Part shown: positions 52,855-61,025 of the stretch, in pieces
Numbering within the stretch: position 1 is the stretch's first letter
How the letters are laid out: each line of letters begins with the position of its first letter
Source of the DNA: Nitrosomonas sp.
Lineage (GTDB): Bacteria; Pseudomonadota; Gammaproteobacteria; Burkholderiales; Nitrosomonadaceae
NCBI GenBank assembly: GCA_019635215.1
Contig: JAHBZZ010000007.1
Span: 1 to 64,000, forward strand
Length of the DNA stretch: 64,000 nucleotides
Reading direction: 5' to 3'
The notes under the pieces: model-generated
What the model saw: the letters and a program-made list of their open reading frames with translations, nothing else
Told to the model about the DNA's origin: nothing
Databases searched by the model: none
Translations under genes and position numbers: made by a program

Positions 52855-53778
52855 TTATTTGACAAAAGTAAGCCAGTCTTTATGCTTGTCATTTCTGCCC
52901 TTGACACAGTCAAAGAACAGCGATTGCAGCTGCGCCGTGATCCGTCCGCGTTTACCGCTGCCTATCATGCGGTTGTCCAGTTCACGGATCGGTGTAACCT
53001 CCGCTGCAGTTCCCGTAAAAAAGGCTTCATCCGCGCAATAAATTTCATCACGCGTAATCCGTTTTTCAATGACCGGGATCCCCAATTCGGCCGCCAGTTC
53101 TATCACTGATGCGCGGGTTATGCCTTCCAGACAGGAAGTCAGGTCAGGCGTATAAATTCTACCCTTCTTGACGATAAAAATGTTTTCCCCCGATCCTTCC
53201 GCAACGTAACCGTCGACATCAAGCAATAATGCTTCGTTGTAGCCATTCTGGGCCACTTCCTGATGTGCAAGTATCGAATTGGCGTAGGTGGTTACCGATT
53301 TGGCCCGGCACATATTGATGTTGACATGATGGCGGGTAAAGGTTGAAGTTTTCACACGAATGCCCGTCTCAAGACTGTCGGCGCCGAGATAAGTACCCCA
53401 TGACCATGCGGCAATGGCAATATGCACTGACAGTGTCGTTGCCGAAAGTCCCATGGCCTCGGGACCGTAAAACACAATCGGGCGAATATAACCTGAGGCC
53501 AGGTGGTTCTGTTTGACGACATCGCACTGCGCCTGCATGATCGTTGCCTTGTCATAAGGCATTTTCATCATGAAAATATGCGCCGAGTTAAACAACCGGT
53601 CCGTATGCTCCTGCAGTCGAAAAATTGCCGGCCCCTGTTCCGTCTCATAAGCACGCACGCCTTCAAACACTCCCATTCCATAGTGAAGCGTATGGGTCAG
53701 TACGTGCGTATTGGCTTCCCGCCAGGGAACCATTTCACCGTCATACCAGATAACGCCTTCACGATCAGCCATTGACAT
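52855..53778 (-). CDS. ilvE: Branched-chain amino acid aminotransferase
   Basis: 307 aa fold-type IV PLP enzyme, last step of Leu, Ile and Val synthesis. Landmarks: GEMVPWREANTHVLTHTLHYGMGVFEGVRAYET at the start, the PLP-binding Lys in CRAKSVTTYANSILA (about 158), and DVDGYVAEGSGENIFIVKKG. Start at MSMAD, with GGGAG 7 nt upstream. Intact. Confidence 0.97.
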   Translation of the reverse strand: MSMADREGVIWYDGEMVPWREANTHVLTHTLHYGMGVFEGVRAYETEQGPAIFRLQEHTDRLFNSAHIFMMKMPYDKATIMQAQCDVVKQNHLASGYIRPIVFYGPEAMGLSATTLSVHIAIAAWSWGTYLGADSLETGIRVKTSTFTRHHVNINMCRAKSVTTYANSILAHQEVAQNGYNEALLLDVDGYVAEGSGENIFIVKKGRIYTPDLTSCLEGITRASVIELAAELGIPVIEKRITRDEIYCADEAFFTGTAAEVTPIRELDNRMIGSGKRGRITAQLQSLFFDCVKGRNDKHKDWLTFVK

Positions 53779-54083
53779 CCAGAGACTCCCGAAAAGATCA
53801 GTAAAAGCGATATTCTAACTGATTTTTTATCCGGCGTTGAACTCCATATTATCCGTAGTTCCAAAACACTAAACTTTGCATGACATTTCAGGGTACGGCC
53901 ATCGGATCAGCCAGAATTATTCCCGGGAATCTTTGCCTGAATTAGATGAACACTGCTTTGAAGCAGGCATAGGAATTGCACCCGGAATTCCATGACAAAC
54001 CACACAATAACGCATAAGATAACGAAATCAAGGCAACTTTAATAATCACGCACGCCTTCATGCCAACAGCCTAATACGATCAT
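53779..54083. other. Intergenic stretch, nothing recognised
   Basis: Divergent spacer of 305 bp between ilvE and the cyclase gene. No frame, hairpin or repeat stood out; it must carry the promoters of both genes. Confidence 0.5.
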
Positions 54084-55439
54084 ATGGATAATTTTGTCGA
54101 ACAACAGCTCTATCCATCGAATACAGCGTATTCCCGCTTGTTACACACTCAGACAACTAGCATGATTGTTGCCGGCGTTATTGCGCTCATTACGCTTTCC
54201 GGTTGGCTCATTCCCTCGTTTGAGCGGATTCTACCCAGCGGCTGGTGGCTCATGAAGCCGAATACAGCACTTTGCATTTTGCTCGGCGCGGCTTCCATTT
54301 TACTTATTCAGAAAAGCGTCAGCGTTCTTGCTGTGCGTCTCTGCGGCGTATTGATCATTTTTTTGGCTTCGCTATCGTTATACGGCTACGCCACAGGACA
54401 GTCTCTGCCGGTGGAAACCTTTCTGGCTACGGATGAACACGCCGAATTTCCCGGAAGAATGCCGGTACATTCAGCGGCTTTCTTCTGCATATTGGGTCTT
54501 TCGTTCATTATTGCCGAGAAAATTGAGGATCACAGCAATAACTTCCGTGATGTCCTGACATTGCTGCTGATCAGCTTGGTTATGGTATTTTTTTCGGGTT
54601 ATTTTTTCTCGGCGACCAGTCTGTATGGCCACTCCACCGAAATCCTGGTCGATACGTACACGTTCATTGCCATGTGCCTGCTGACATTCGGCAATTTTGT
54701 CCGTGGCATCCACGGCGGCATTTTTTCATCGTTCATGGGGTTCGGGATAAGCAGCTATACCGCCAGAACCACATTACCCTGGGCGCTGTTGGGACCGTTC
54801 GCAATCATCAGTGCGATCAACTACCTGTCAACCATTCTTGGCATCTCTCTGGAAAACCAGATTGCGCTATCGGCAACCTTACTATCGCTCATGCTTTTTT
54901 TCATCATCGTCGGGGTATCCAACAAAATCAGCCATCTGGAGGATGATTTGCGAAAACTGGCGCTGACTGACGAAATGACAGGCTTATACAACAATCGTGC
55001 ATTCTGCATTCTTGGTAAGCAGGCCTTTCTGGACAGTCTTCGCAAAGACTCTCTAATCGTCCTGCTCTATTTCGATCTCGACGGATTGAAGACCATCAAT
55101 GACACACTGGGCCATCAGGTGGGTTCTGAAATGATTATCGAATTTACCAATCTGCTGAAAGCCAATTTCCGACGCAATGAAACTATTGCACGTATCGGCG
55201 GCGACGAATTTGTCGTACTGAGCCAGCAGGACGGCATTGAAATCGCACTCAAGCGACTCGCCGATGCTACTGAAGCTGCAAACCGGAAAGACAACAAGCC
55301 TTATATCATCAGCTACAGCCATGGCAAGGTTACCGGCAAAGCGAAGGAATATCAGTCGCTCGACGATCTGCTCGAACAAGCCGATGCACTGATGTACAAA
55401 AACAAAAGTAACAAGAAGCTGAGCAAGAAACAACCCTGA
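54084..55439 (+). CDS. Membrane-anchored diguanylate cyclase
   Basis: 451 aa. The N-terminal 270 residues hold about eight hydrophobic helices, a MASE-type sensor, followed by a short linker helix (NKISHLEDDLRKLALTDEMTGLYNNRAF) and the GGDEF domain with RIGGDEFVVL and FDLDGLKTINDTLGHQ. The inhibitory I-site is not canonical (RRNE where RxxD is expected), so product inhibition may be weak. It makes c-di-GMP in response to a membrane signal. Monocistronic. Confidence 0.92.
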   Translation: MDNFVEQQLYPSNTAYSRLLHTQTTSMIVAGVIALITLSGWLIPSFERILPSGWWLMKPNTALCILLGAASILLIQKSVSVLAVRLCGVLIIFLASLSLYGYATGQSLPVETFLATDEHAEFPGRMPVHSAAFFCILGLSFIIAEKIEDHSNNFRDVLTLLLISLVMVFFSGYFFSATSLYGHSTEILVDTYTFIAMCLLTFGNFVRGIHGGIFSSFMGFGISSYTARTTLPWALLGPFAIISAINYLSTILGISLENQIALSATLLSLMLFFIIVGVSNKISHLEDDLRKLALTDEMTGLYNNRAFCILGKQAFLDSLRKDSLIVLLYFDLDGLKTINDTLGHQVGSEMIIEFTNLLKANFRRNETIARIGGDEFVVLSQQDGIEIALKRLADATEAANRKDNKPYIISYSHGKVTGKAKEYQSLDDLLEQADALMYKNKSNKKLSKKQP

Positions 55440-55507
55440 ATGTTTTGAATGACGGCCAGCAGAGCATTCTGGCGGTGAGCCGCCGTGCGCCGATCAGCAG
55501 ACTGAAA

Positions 55508-55747
55508 TCATTCGTCTCTGTTACCTCGCAATTCATCACCGCTTTCCATTTCCTGAGTATTATCTGTTTCACAGGGAATTGCCACTTCAGCCAATTTCTG
55601 TTCCGCCGCCACCTCATTCGATGGCATCCGAACATCCTTGACTAAGGCGATCTGATTAACCATGTCAACAATCTGGCAATCGGGGATCATACCGTCGGCG
55701 ACTTCGTCAGCTTCCTTAAATCCGTCAGAAGAGTTTTCCATGCTCAT
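55508..55747 (-). CDS. Small acidic hypothetical protein
   Basis: 79 aa from the ATG at 55747, which has GGAGG 9 nt upstream. Very acidic (MSMENSSDGFKEADEVADGMIPD...CETDNTQEMESGDELRGNRDE), with two Cys, no membrane segment and no recognised family. It is convergent with the diguanylate cyclase gene (68 bp apart). The ribosome site is the main reason to believe it. Confidence 0.45.
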   Translation of the reverse strand: MSMENSSDGFKEADEVADGMIPDCQIVDMVNQIALVKDVRMPSNEVAAEQKLAEVAIPCETDNTQEMESGDELRGNRDE

Positions 55748-55765
55748 TGCAGCAAGCCTCCACAA

Positions 55766-56134
55766 ATTTCAGTCAATTGGAGTTGCTATTAGATACCATA
55801 ACATTCAATACCCAAAGCGAAGACAATCACCTATTTACCTTATAATTCCGGTATCTACACGAATCAGGTCATCCGCAAGGCTACCACATGGAGCAATCCA
55901 AGAAACAGCTGTGAAACGCTGTTATCTGGAGTGTCGGATATGGATGTATCTAAACGATTCTGGCAGGCAAATTTACTCAAACCGGATAGCCTCACCTGTA
56001 AACAAGATAACTATCGGATCAAATTTAGCAAGCTGTTAAACCACTATATCAATCAAATCACCTGACAATTTCCCGAACACCATCAAATGAAAAACCCGAT
56101 GCTTTTTCTCCTTATAAGCTCAGGATATCCACCG
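55766..56134. other. Intergenic stretch, nothing recognised
   Basis: 369 bp, AT-rich, with only short frames lacking ribosome sites. Confidence 0.45.
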
Positions 56135-57499
56135 TTATTTAACCCATACAGTTTTGACATTCACAAACTCGCGGATACCGTGATACGACAGTTCCCGCCC
56201 GAATCCCGAATGCTTGATACCACCGAAGGGCAATCGTGGATCACTTTTAACAACACTGTTGACGAATACACAGCCGGCATGAATTTTTCGCGCCATATCC
56301 TCTCCCCGTTTTATATCGCCGGTCCATATACTGGCGCCCAAACCGAATTGTGACCGGTTCGCCTGTGTAATGGCTTCATTTGCATCGTTTACGCGCACGA
56401 TCGCTGCAACGGGACCGAATAATTCTTCGTCGAAAGCGGGCATGCCCGGTTGTACATGATCCAGCAGGGTGGGCGCATAAAAGGTGCCTTGCATTCCCAT
56501 AAATACACCGCCCGTCACAAGCACCGCACCCAATTTCAGACTGCGCTCAACCTGAGTATGCAAATTGTCACGCAAATCGGCTCTCGCCATGGGTGCAATA
56601 GTGGTTGTTTCCATTCTGGGATCTCCGCACTGCAACTGACTGATTTGGCGTTTGAAATGTGTTACAAACTGATCGGCAATGGCATCTACCAATATAAAAC
56701 GTTTCGCAGCAATACAGCTTTGCCCCGTGTTTTGGAAACGGGCTGTAATGGCCTGTTCCACGGTCACAGCGATATCCGCATCTTCAAGTACGATAAAAGG
56801 GTCTGACCCACCCAGTTCAAGCACGCATTTTTTCAGATATCGACCGGCTATAGCAGCCACTTTGCGTCCTGCAGACGTGCTGCCGGTCAACGTTACCGCA
56901 GCAATGCGATCATCCGCAATTACAGATTCCGCCTGCGTTGTGGTAATCAGTAAACTGCGAAAGGTATTGTCAGGAAAACCCGCCACTCGAAAGGCTTCCT
57001 CTAATGCAAGCGCGCAGCGCGGCACATTGGCAGCATGTTTTAACACAATCGTATTGCCAGCCATCATCGCTGGTACAGCAGCACGCATCACCTGCCAAAA
57101 GGGAAAATTCCAAGGCATAATACAAAACACCGTACCCAAAGGTTGATAAGCAACATAGCTGCGCGTAGCATCAGAAATCACTGGTTCATCGGCAAGAAAA
57201 TCTGCGGCATGCTCAGCATAATATTCGCAACCCCATGCGCACTTTTCCACCTCTGCTTTGGCTTCTCTGAGCAATTTGCCCATCTCTTCAGTAATAATCG
57301 TTGCGTACGTGTCACACTGCTGGCGCAGCAATTGTGCAAGATTCAGCATATAGCTTGCCCGCTGTTCGACCGTAAGTGCAGCCCACTGCGTTTGCGCAGT
57401 CGCCACAAGCTCAAGTACTGCTGTGATCTCATCAGCCTGCAACACTGGAAATTGACTCAAAGCCTGACCCGTAGCCGGATTAATGGATTGCATCAACAT
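56135..57499 (-). CDS. NAD(P)-dependent aldehyde dehydrogenase (succinate-semialdehyde type)
   Basis: 454 aa. Aldehyde dehydrogenase signatures: MPWNFPFWQVMRAAVPAMMAGNTIVLKHA (cofactor and oxyanion Asn), LTGSTSAGRKVA, the general base Glu in LELGGSDPFIV, the catalytic Cys in FQNTGQSCIAAKR, and LPFGGIKHSGFGREL. Closest by pattern to GabD/YneI-type succinate-semialdehyde dehydrogenases, a little short at the N-terminus as usual for YneI. Ribosome site GAAGGA. Stands alone; substrate assignment is inference. Confidence 0.9.
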   Translation of the reverse strand: MLMQSINPATGQALSQFPVLQADEITAVLELVATAQTQWAALTVEQRASYMLNLAQLLRQQCDTYATIITEEMGKLLREAKAEVEKCAWGCEYYAEHAADFLADEPVISDATRSYVAYQPLGTVFCIMPWNFPFWQVMRAAVPAMMAGNTIVLKHAANVPRCALALEEAFRVAGFPDNTFRSLLITTTQAESVIADDRIAAVTLTGSTSAGRKVAAIAGRYLKKCVLELGGSDPFIVLEDADIAVTVEQAITARFQNTGQSCIAAKRFILVDAIADQFVTHFKRQISQLQCGDPRMETTTIAPMARADLRDNLHTQVERSLKLGAVLVTGGVFMGMQGTFYAPTLLDHVQPGMPAFDEELFGPVAAIVRVNDANEAITQANRSQFGLGASIWTGDIKRGEDMARKIHAGCVFVNSVVKSDPRLPFGGIKHSGFGRELSYHGIREFVNVKTVWVK

Positions 57500-57851
57500 G
57501 TGAAATTCCTTCGACCATTTATAGTGCTGTTTACCTATTTTCGCATAAGCAGGCAGATGTTATTGTAAAAATTGGTTTTATGAAGACACATAACAATCCC
57601 TTCAGCTGATCCGAGCTGTTAACCGATAGGGTTGACATCAGATTAAGATATTGAAATTTTTCGAGATATACCGCAGAATTTTTTGACTATGCCCTTTATT
57701 TTTTACAACACTAACCCCATTAAATAGATTGTAGTGGTAACACAGATCGTTTTTCAACAGCCTGCTAAAACAGTCTCGGCACAGTCTGTTAGTATTAGGA
57801 CGCAAGTTAAATCAACGCATCGATATAACCCGGAATGCAAGGAGAATGAAG
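57500..57851. other. Intergenic region before katA
   Basis: 352 bp divergent spacer between the aldehyde dehydrogenase and catalase genes. No OxyR-type tetranucleotide repeat could be called by eye, no hairpin of note. The ribosome site of katA, AAGGAG, lies at its end. Confidence 0.4.
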
Positions 57852-59315
57852 ATGAATGACGAAAAGAAAAAACTGACCACCGCTGCAGGCGCACCAGTTC
57901 CAGATAATCAAAATGTAATGACTGCAGGGCCGCGCGGGCCTCAGTTGCTGCAAGACATCTGGTTCCTGGAAAAGCTCGCGCACTTCGACCGTGAGGTAAT
58001 CCCCGAGCGCCGCATGCACGCAAAAGGTTCCGGTGCCTATGGTACGTTCACCGTAACGCATGACATTACGCAATATACCAAGGCGAAACTATTCTCACAG
58101 ATCGGCAAAAAAACCGATCTTTTTGTACGTTTTTCAACAGTCGCCGGTGAACGAGGGGCTGCCGATGCGGAGCGCGACATCCGTGGTTTTGCGATCAAGT
58201 TCTATACCGAAGAAGGCAATTGGGATCTTGTCGGGAATAATACCCCCGTATTTTTCCTGCGCGATCCACTCAAGTTTCCCGATCTCAATCATGCCGTAAA
58301 ACGTGATCCGAAAACCAATCTGCGCAGTGCGCAAAGCAACTGGGATTTCTGGACTCTCCTGCCCGAGGCATTGCATCAGATCACCATCACGATGAGCGAC
58401 CGCGGCATTCCACTTTCCTACCGCCACATGCATGGCTTCGGCAGCCATACTTTCAGCCTGATCAATACCGCGGGCAAACGGAGTTGGGTGAAATTCCATT
58501 TCAAGACCCGGCAAGGCATCCGATCCCTGGCCGATCAGGAAGCGGAGCAATGCATCGGCAAGGATCGCGAAAGCCATCAGCGAGACCTTTTCGAAAGCAT
58601 TGAGAAAGGCGATTTTCCAAAATGGGACATGAAAATTCAGATCATGACCGAGGAACAAGCCCGGCAGACACCATTCAATCCGTTTGACCTGACCAAGGTA
58701 TGGCCGCACAAGGACTATCCGCTCATTGATGTGGGCGTACTGGAACTGAATCGGAATCCGCAAAATTACTTTGCCGAAGTCGAGCAATCCGCGTTCAATC
58801 CAGCGAATGTCGTGCCTGGAATTGGTTTCTCACCGGATAAAATGCTCCAGGGACGCCTTTTCTCTTATGGCGACGCGCAACGCTACCGCCTCGGTGTGAA
58901 CCATCACCAGATTCCGGTCAATCATCCGCGATGCCCATACCATGCTTTCCATCGTGACGGCCAAATGCGGATTGACGGTAACTATGCCGGAACACTCGGT
59001 TACGAACCTAATAGTTACGGAGAATGGCAGGAGCAGCCGGACACCAAAGAACCACCGCTCCAGCTCGATGGTTCAGCCGATCACTGGAATCACCGCGAGG
59101 ATGACGATGACTACTATTCCCAGCCCGGCAATCTGTTCCGGCTGATGGACTCCGGGCAACGGCAGATACTCTTTGAGAACACCGCCCGCGCGATGAGTGG
59201 TGTTCCGGAAACAATCAAGTTGCGCCATATCGCCAACTGCCTGAAGGCCGACCCGGCCTATGGCGAAGGCGTTGCTAAAGCGATGGGTATCTCCATCAGT
59301 GATACCAAGAAATAA
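57852..59315 (+). CDS. katA: Monofunctional haem catalase
   Basis: 487 aa from the ATG at 57852 (AGGAG 7 nt upstream; the Met two codons earlier is too close to it). Clade 3 small-subunit catalase: [15 protein letters not shown] (distal His), [12 protein letters not shown]-type region, [37 protein letters not shown] (Asn), and the haem-ligand Tyr in [14 protein letters not shown]. Cytoplasmic, no signal peptide. It removes hydrogen peroxide; a weak hairpin at 59337 may end the transcript. Confidence 0.97.
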   Translation: MNDEKKKLTTAAGAPVPDNQNVMTAGPRGPQLLQDIWFLEKLAHFDREVIPERRMHAKGSGAYGTFTVTHDITQYTKAKLFSQIGKKTDLFVRFSTVAGERGAADAERDIRGFAIKFYTEEGNWDLVGNNTPVFFLRDPLKFPDLNHAVKRDPKTNLRSAQSNWDFWTLLPEALHQITITMSDRGIPLSYRHMHGFGSHTFSLINTAGKRSWVKFHFKTRQGIRSLADQEAEQCIGKDRESHQRDLFESIEKGDFPKWDMKIQIMTEEQARQTPFNPFDLTKVWPHKDYPLIDVGVLELNRNPQNYFAEVEQSAFNPANVVPGIGFSPDKMLQGRLFSYGDAQRYRLGVNHHQIPVNHPRCPYHAFHRDGQMRIDGNYAGTLGYEPNSYGEWQEQPDTKEPPLQLDGSADHWNHREDDDDYYSQPGNLFRLMDSGQRQILFENTARAMSGVPETIKLRHIANCLKADPAYGEGVAKAMGISISDTKK

Positions 59316-59336
59316 TAACCGGTGAACAAATCGGTT

Positions 59337-59364
59337 TCAGCCGCCGGTACAACGCCGGCGCTGA
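59337..59364 (+). terminator. Weak hairpin after katA
   Basis: TCAGC(C)GCCGG and CCGGCGCTGA pair with one bulged C, around TACAACG, 22 bp after the katA stop. A T-run is missing, so termination is uncertain. Confidence 0.35.
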
Positions 59365-59404
59365 ACCGGAACGTTCAATCAAACTTTTCTCACCTTAAAT
59401 CTGT

Positions 59405-59563
59405 TTACTCAAATTGTACGGCACGGGTCAGATTAAGCACCAGAATATCCTGTAGATCGATATCCTGTTTCAGATGATTGACATGAACAGGCTTTTTATC
59501 TTCGATACGCCGGATACAACGCCGCAGGGATTCCAGTTTCTCAGCCAGCACTACTGTATCCAT
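59405..59563 (-). pseudogene. HepT-like toxin (DUF86), truncated
   Basis: 52 aa: MDTVVLAEKLESLRRCIRRIEDKKP then LKQDIDLQDILVLNLTRAVQFE and a stop. This is the first third of a HepT protein (about 140 aa). The catalytic C-terminal motif R-x4-H-x-Y, needed for RNase or AMP-acceptor function, is missing and the sequence beyond the stop is unrelated. It overlaps the end of the partner gene mntA by 13 bp, the normal arrangement. Probably dead as a toxin. Confidence 0.65.
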
Positions 59564-59967
59564 CGGTCGCGCCTTTCCTTAAGTAATCTTTGCTGCAGCG
59601 GAACAAAATCGGCGGTATTCAGCAGGTGACGTGTCAGCAGCTGCGCATAGGCCGTATCGTCGCCCAGCAACCGCCAGCCTTTGAAAACTTCTCCAAGTAT
59701 CGGCTCTGGCGCTTCATGCACATCGACAATATCCACCGGATAACCCAATTCGGTACTGATTGCTTCCATCAATTGCATTTTAAAAATGCTGTTTATCGGC
59801 GCAGTAGCCAGTATCGCCAGATCGATGTCGCTACCGGAATATTTTCGTTGTGCGGGATTTGCCTGAGAACCGAACAATATCGCCAACCTGATATTGGGAT
59901 ATTGTGACAACAATTCGGTCAATTGCTGCGCAAGCCGTGACTTTGACTTGATGGATGTCCTATTCAT
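59551..59967 (-). CDS. MntA-like nucleotidyltransferase antitoxin
   Basis: 138 aa from the ATG at 59967. Minimal nucleotidyltransferase domain: ILFGSQANPAQRKYSGSDIDLAIL holds the G-S-x10-D-x-D active site, with the third acidic residue in VDIVDVHEA. MntA adenylylates and silences HepT in HepT-MntA modules. Here the toxin gene directly downstream is truncated, leaving an orphan antitoxin. No strong ribosome site; an upstream Met is possible. Confidence 0.78.
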   Translation of the reverse strand: MNRTSIKSKSRLAQQLTELLSQYPNIRLAILFGSQANPAQRKYSGSDIDLAILATAPINSIFKMQLMEAISTELGYPVDIVDVHEAPEPILGEVFKGWRLLGDDTAYAQLLTRHLLNTADFVPLQQRLLKERRDRWIQ

Positions 59968-60053
59968 GAAAAGCCCAAAGTATAAGAAGCAAGCTGACTG
60001 ACATGATAACACTGATCATCATCTCATTCATAACAGAGCCGGTAAGCGTATAA

Positions 60054-61013
60054 TTATTCTTCGTATTCCATACGCTCATCCCCCGCTTCATCTTCATCAC
60101 CTTCCCGAACCAATGTGCTCCGCCCGATCTCCCGCAATGCATCGACGGAAAACTCCGCCACGGTAAAGTAATATGGCAGATCCGAGCGCTTGAGGATGTA
60201 GTAGTCGCTTTCTGCATCAGGCTTTGAAAACCGGTAATTGAAGACATCGCCATTTTTTAACGTCACGTCGATTTCGAGTACCGGTTTATTCAGTTGATAG
60301 TCTTCACTATCTTCAATCCCCAGTATGGATTGAATCTGCAGGCCGGCAATCTGATGAATCAGGTTGCTGATCGCCGCCGTATCCGGTTTTTCCTGCTCTG
60401 AAAGATCATCAGGTTGCAAAGTCATATCGGAGCGGGTTAATACCACATCGGCCATGGCGAGCCGGTCGATATCCGGCGCATTAATTAACAAACGATCCTT
60501 TTTCAGCCAATCATCAGCTTGTGCGCTGACTTTCCAGCTTTCCAAGGTAACGGCAAAGATATGATCATCCCCGTTCAGACGCACATGCGCTTTGCGGAAT
60601 CCCGGCGAGGTACCGATATAAAGAGTCGCCTGCTCCTGGTTGCCGGTCAGGAATGCAATCTTCCGTTCAAAATCATCTTTTGCGACTTTGAAGCGCTCGG
60701 CAGCGCCAGATGTGGTTGCGACCGGCCAGCCTTTGTTGAGTGCGGATAGTGTATTCAATAATCGGGTCACTGCATCGGTATCAGCCGGATAATTCCATGT
60801 TTCGGGCAATATCCACCGGCCGTCCTGTTTTTCCAGTGTCACATATTGATCGCCGCTTTCCACTTTCAATCGATCAATGGTTTCAACATTGAATGCCAGC
60901 AACTTTTCTTCTGCCCGGAATGCGCCATAATCATCGCCCGACAAATTAACCACGGTCACCAATACCAGTTGGAACGCCAGCAATCCGCCAAGTACCATAA
61001 TCCATTTTTTCAT
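60054..61013 (-). CDS. DUF4340 domain-containing protein
   Basis: 319 aa. One N-terminal membrane anchor (WIMVLGGLLAFQLVLVTVVNLSG) and a periplasmic domain with repeated LEKQDGRWILPETWNYPADTDAVTRLLNTLSAL-type motifs of DUF4340, ending in an acidic tail (REGDEDEAGDERMEYEE). It lies 12 bp downstream of the GldF/GldG-type gene, its usual companion, and probably forms part of the same ABC export complex. Function unknown. Confidence 0.85.
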   Translation of the reverse strand: MKKWIMVLGGLLAFQLVLVTVVNLSGDDYGAFRAEEKLLAFNVETIDRLKVESGDQYVTLEKQDGRWILPETWNYPADTDAVTRLLNTLSALNKGWPVATTSGAAERFKVAKDDFERKIAFLTGNQEQATLYIGTSPGFRKAHVRLNGDDHIFAVTLESWKVSAQADDWLKKDRLLINAPDIDRLAMADVVLTRSDMTLQPDDLSEQEKPDTAAISNLIHQIAGLQIQSILGIEDSEDYQLNKPVLEIDVTLKNGDVFNYRFSKPDAESDYYILKRSDLPYYFTVAEFSVDALREIGRSTLVREGDEDEAGDERMEYEE

Positions 61014-61025
61014 CGCCGCGCCTCC

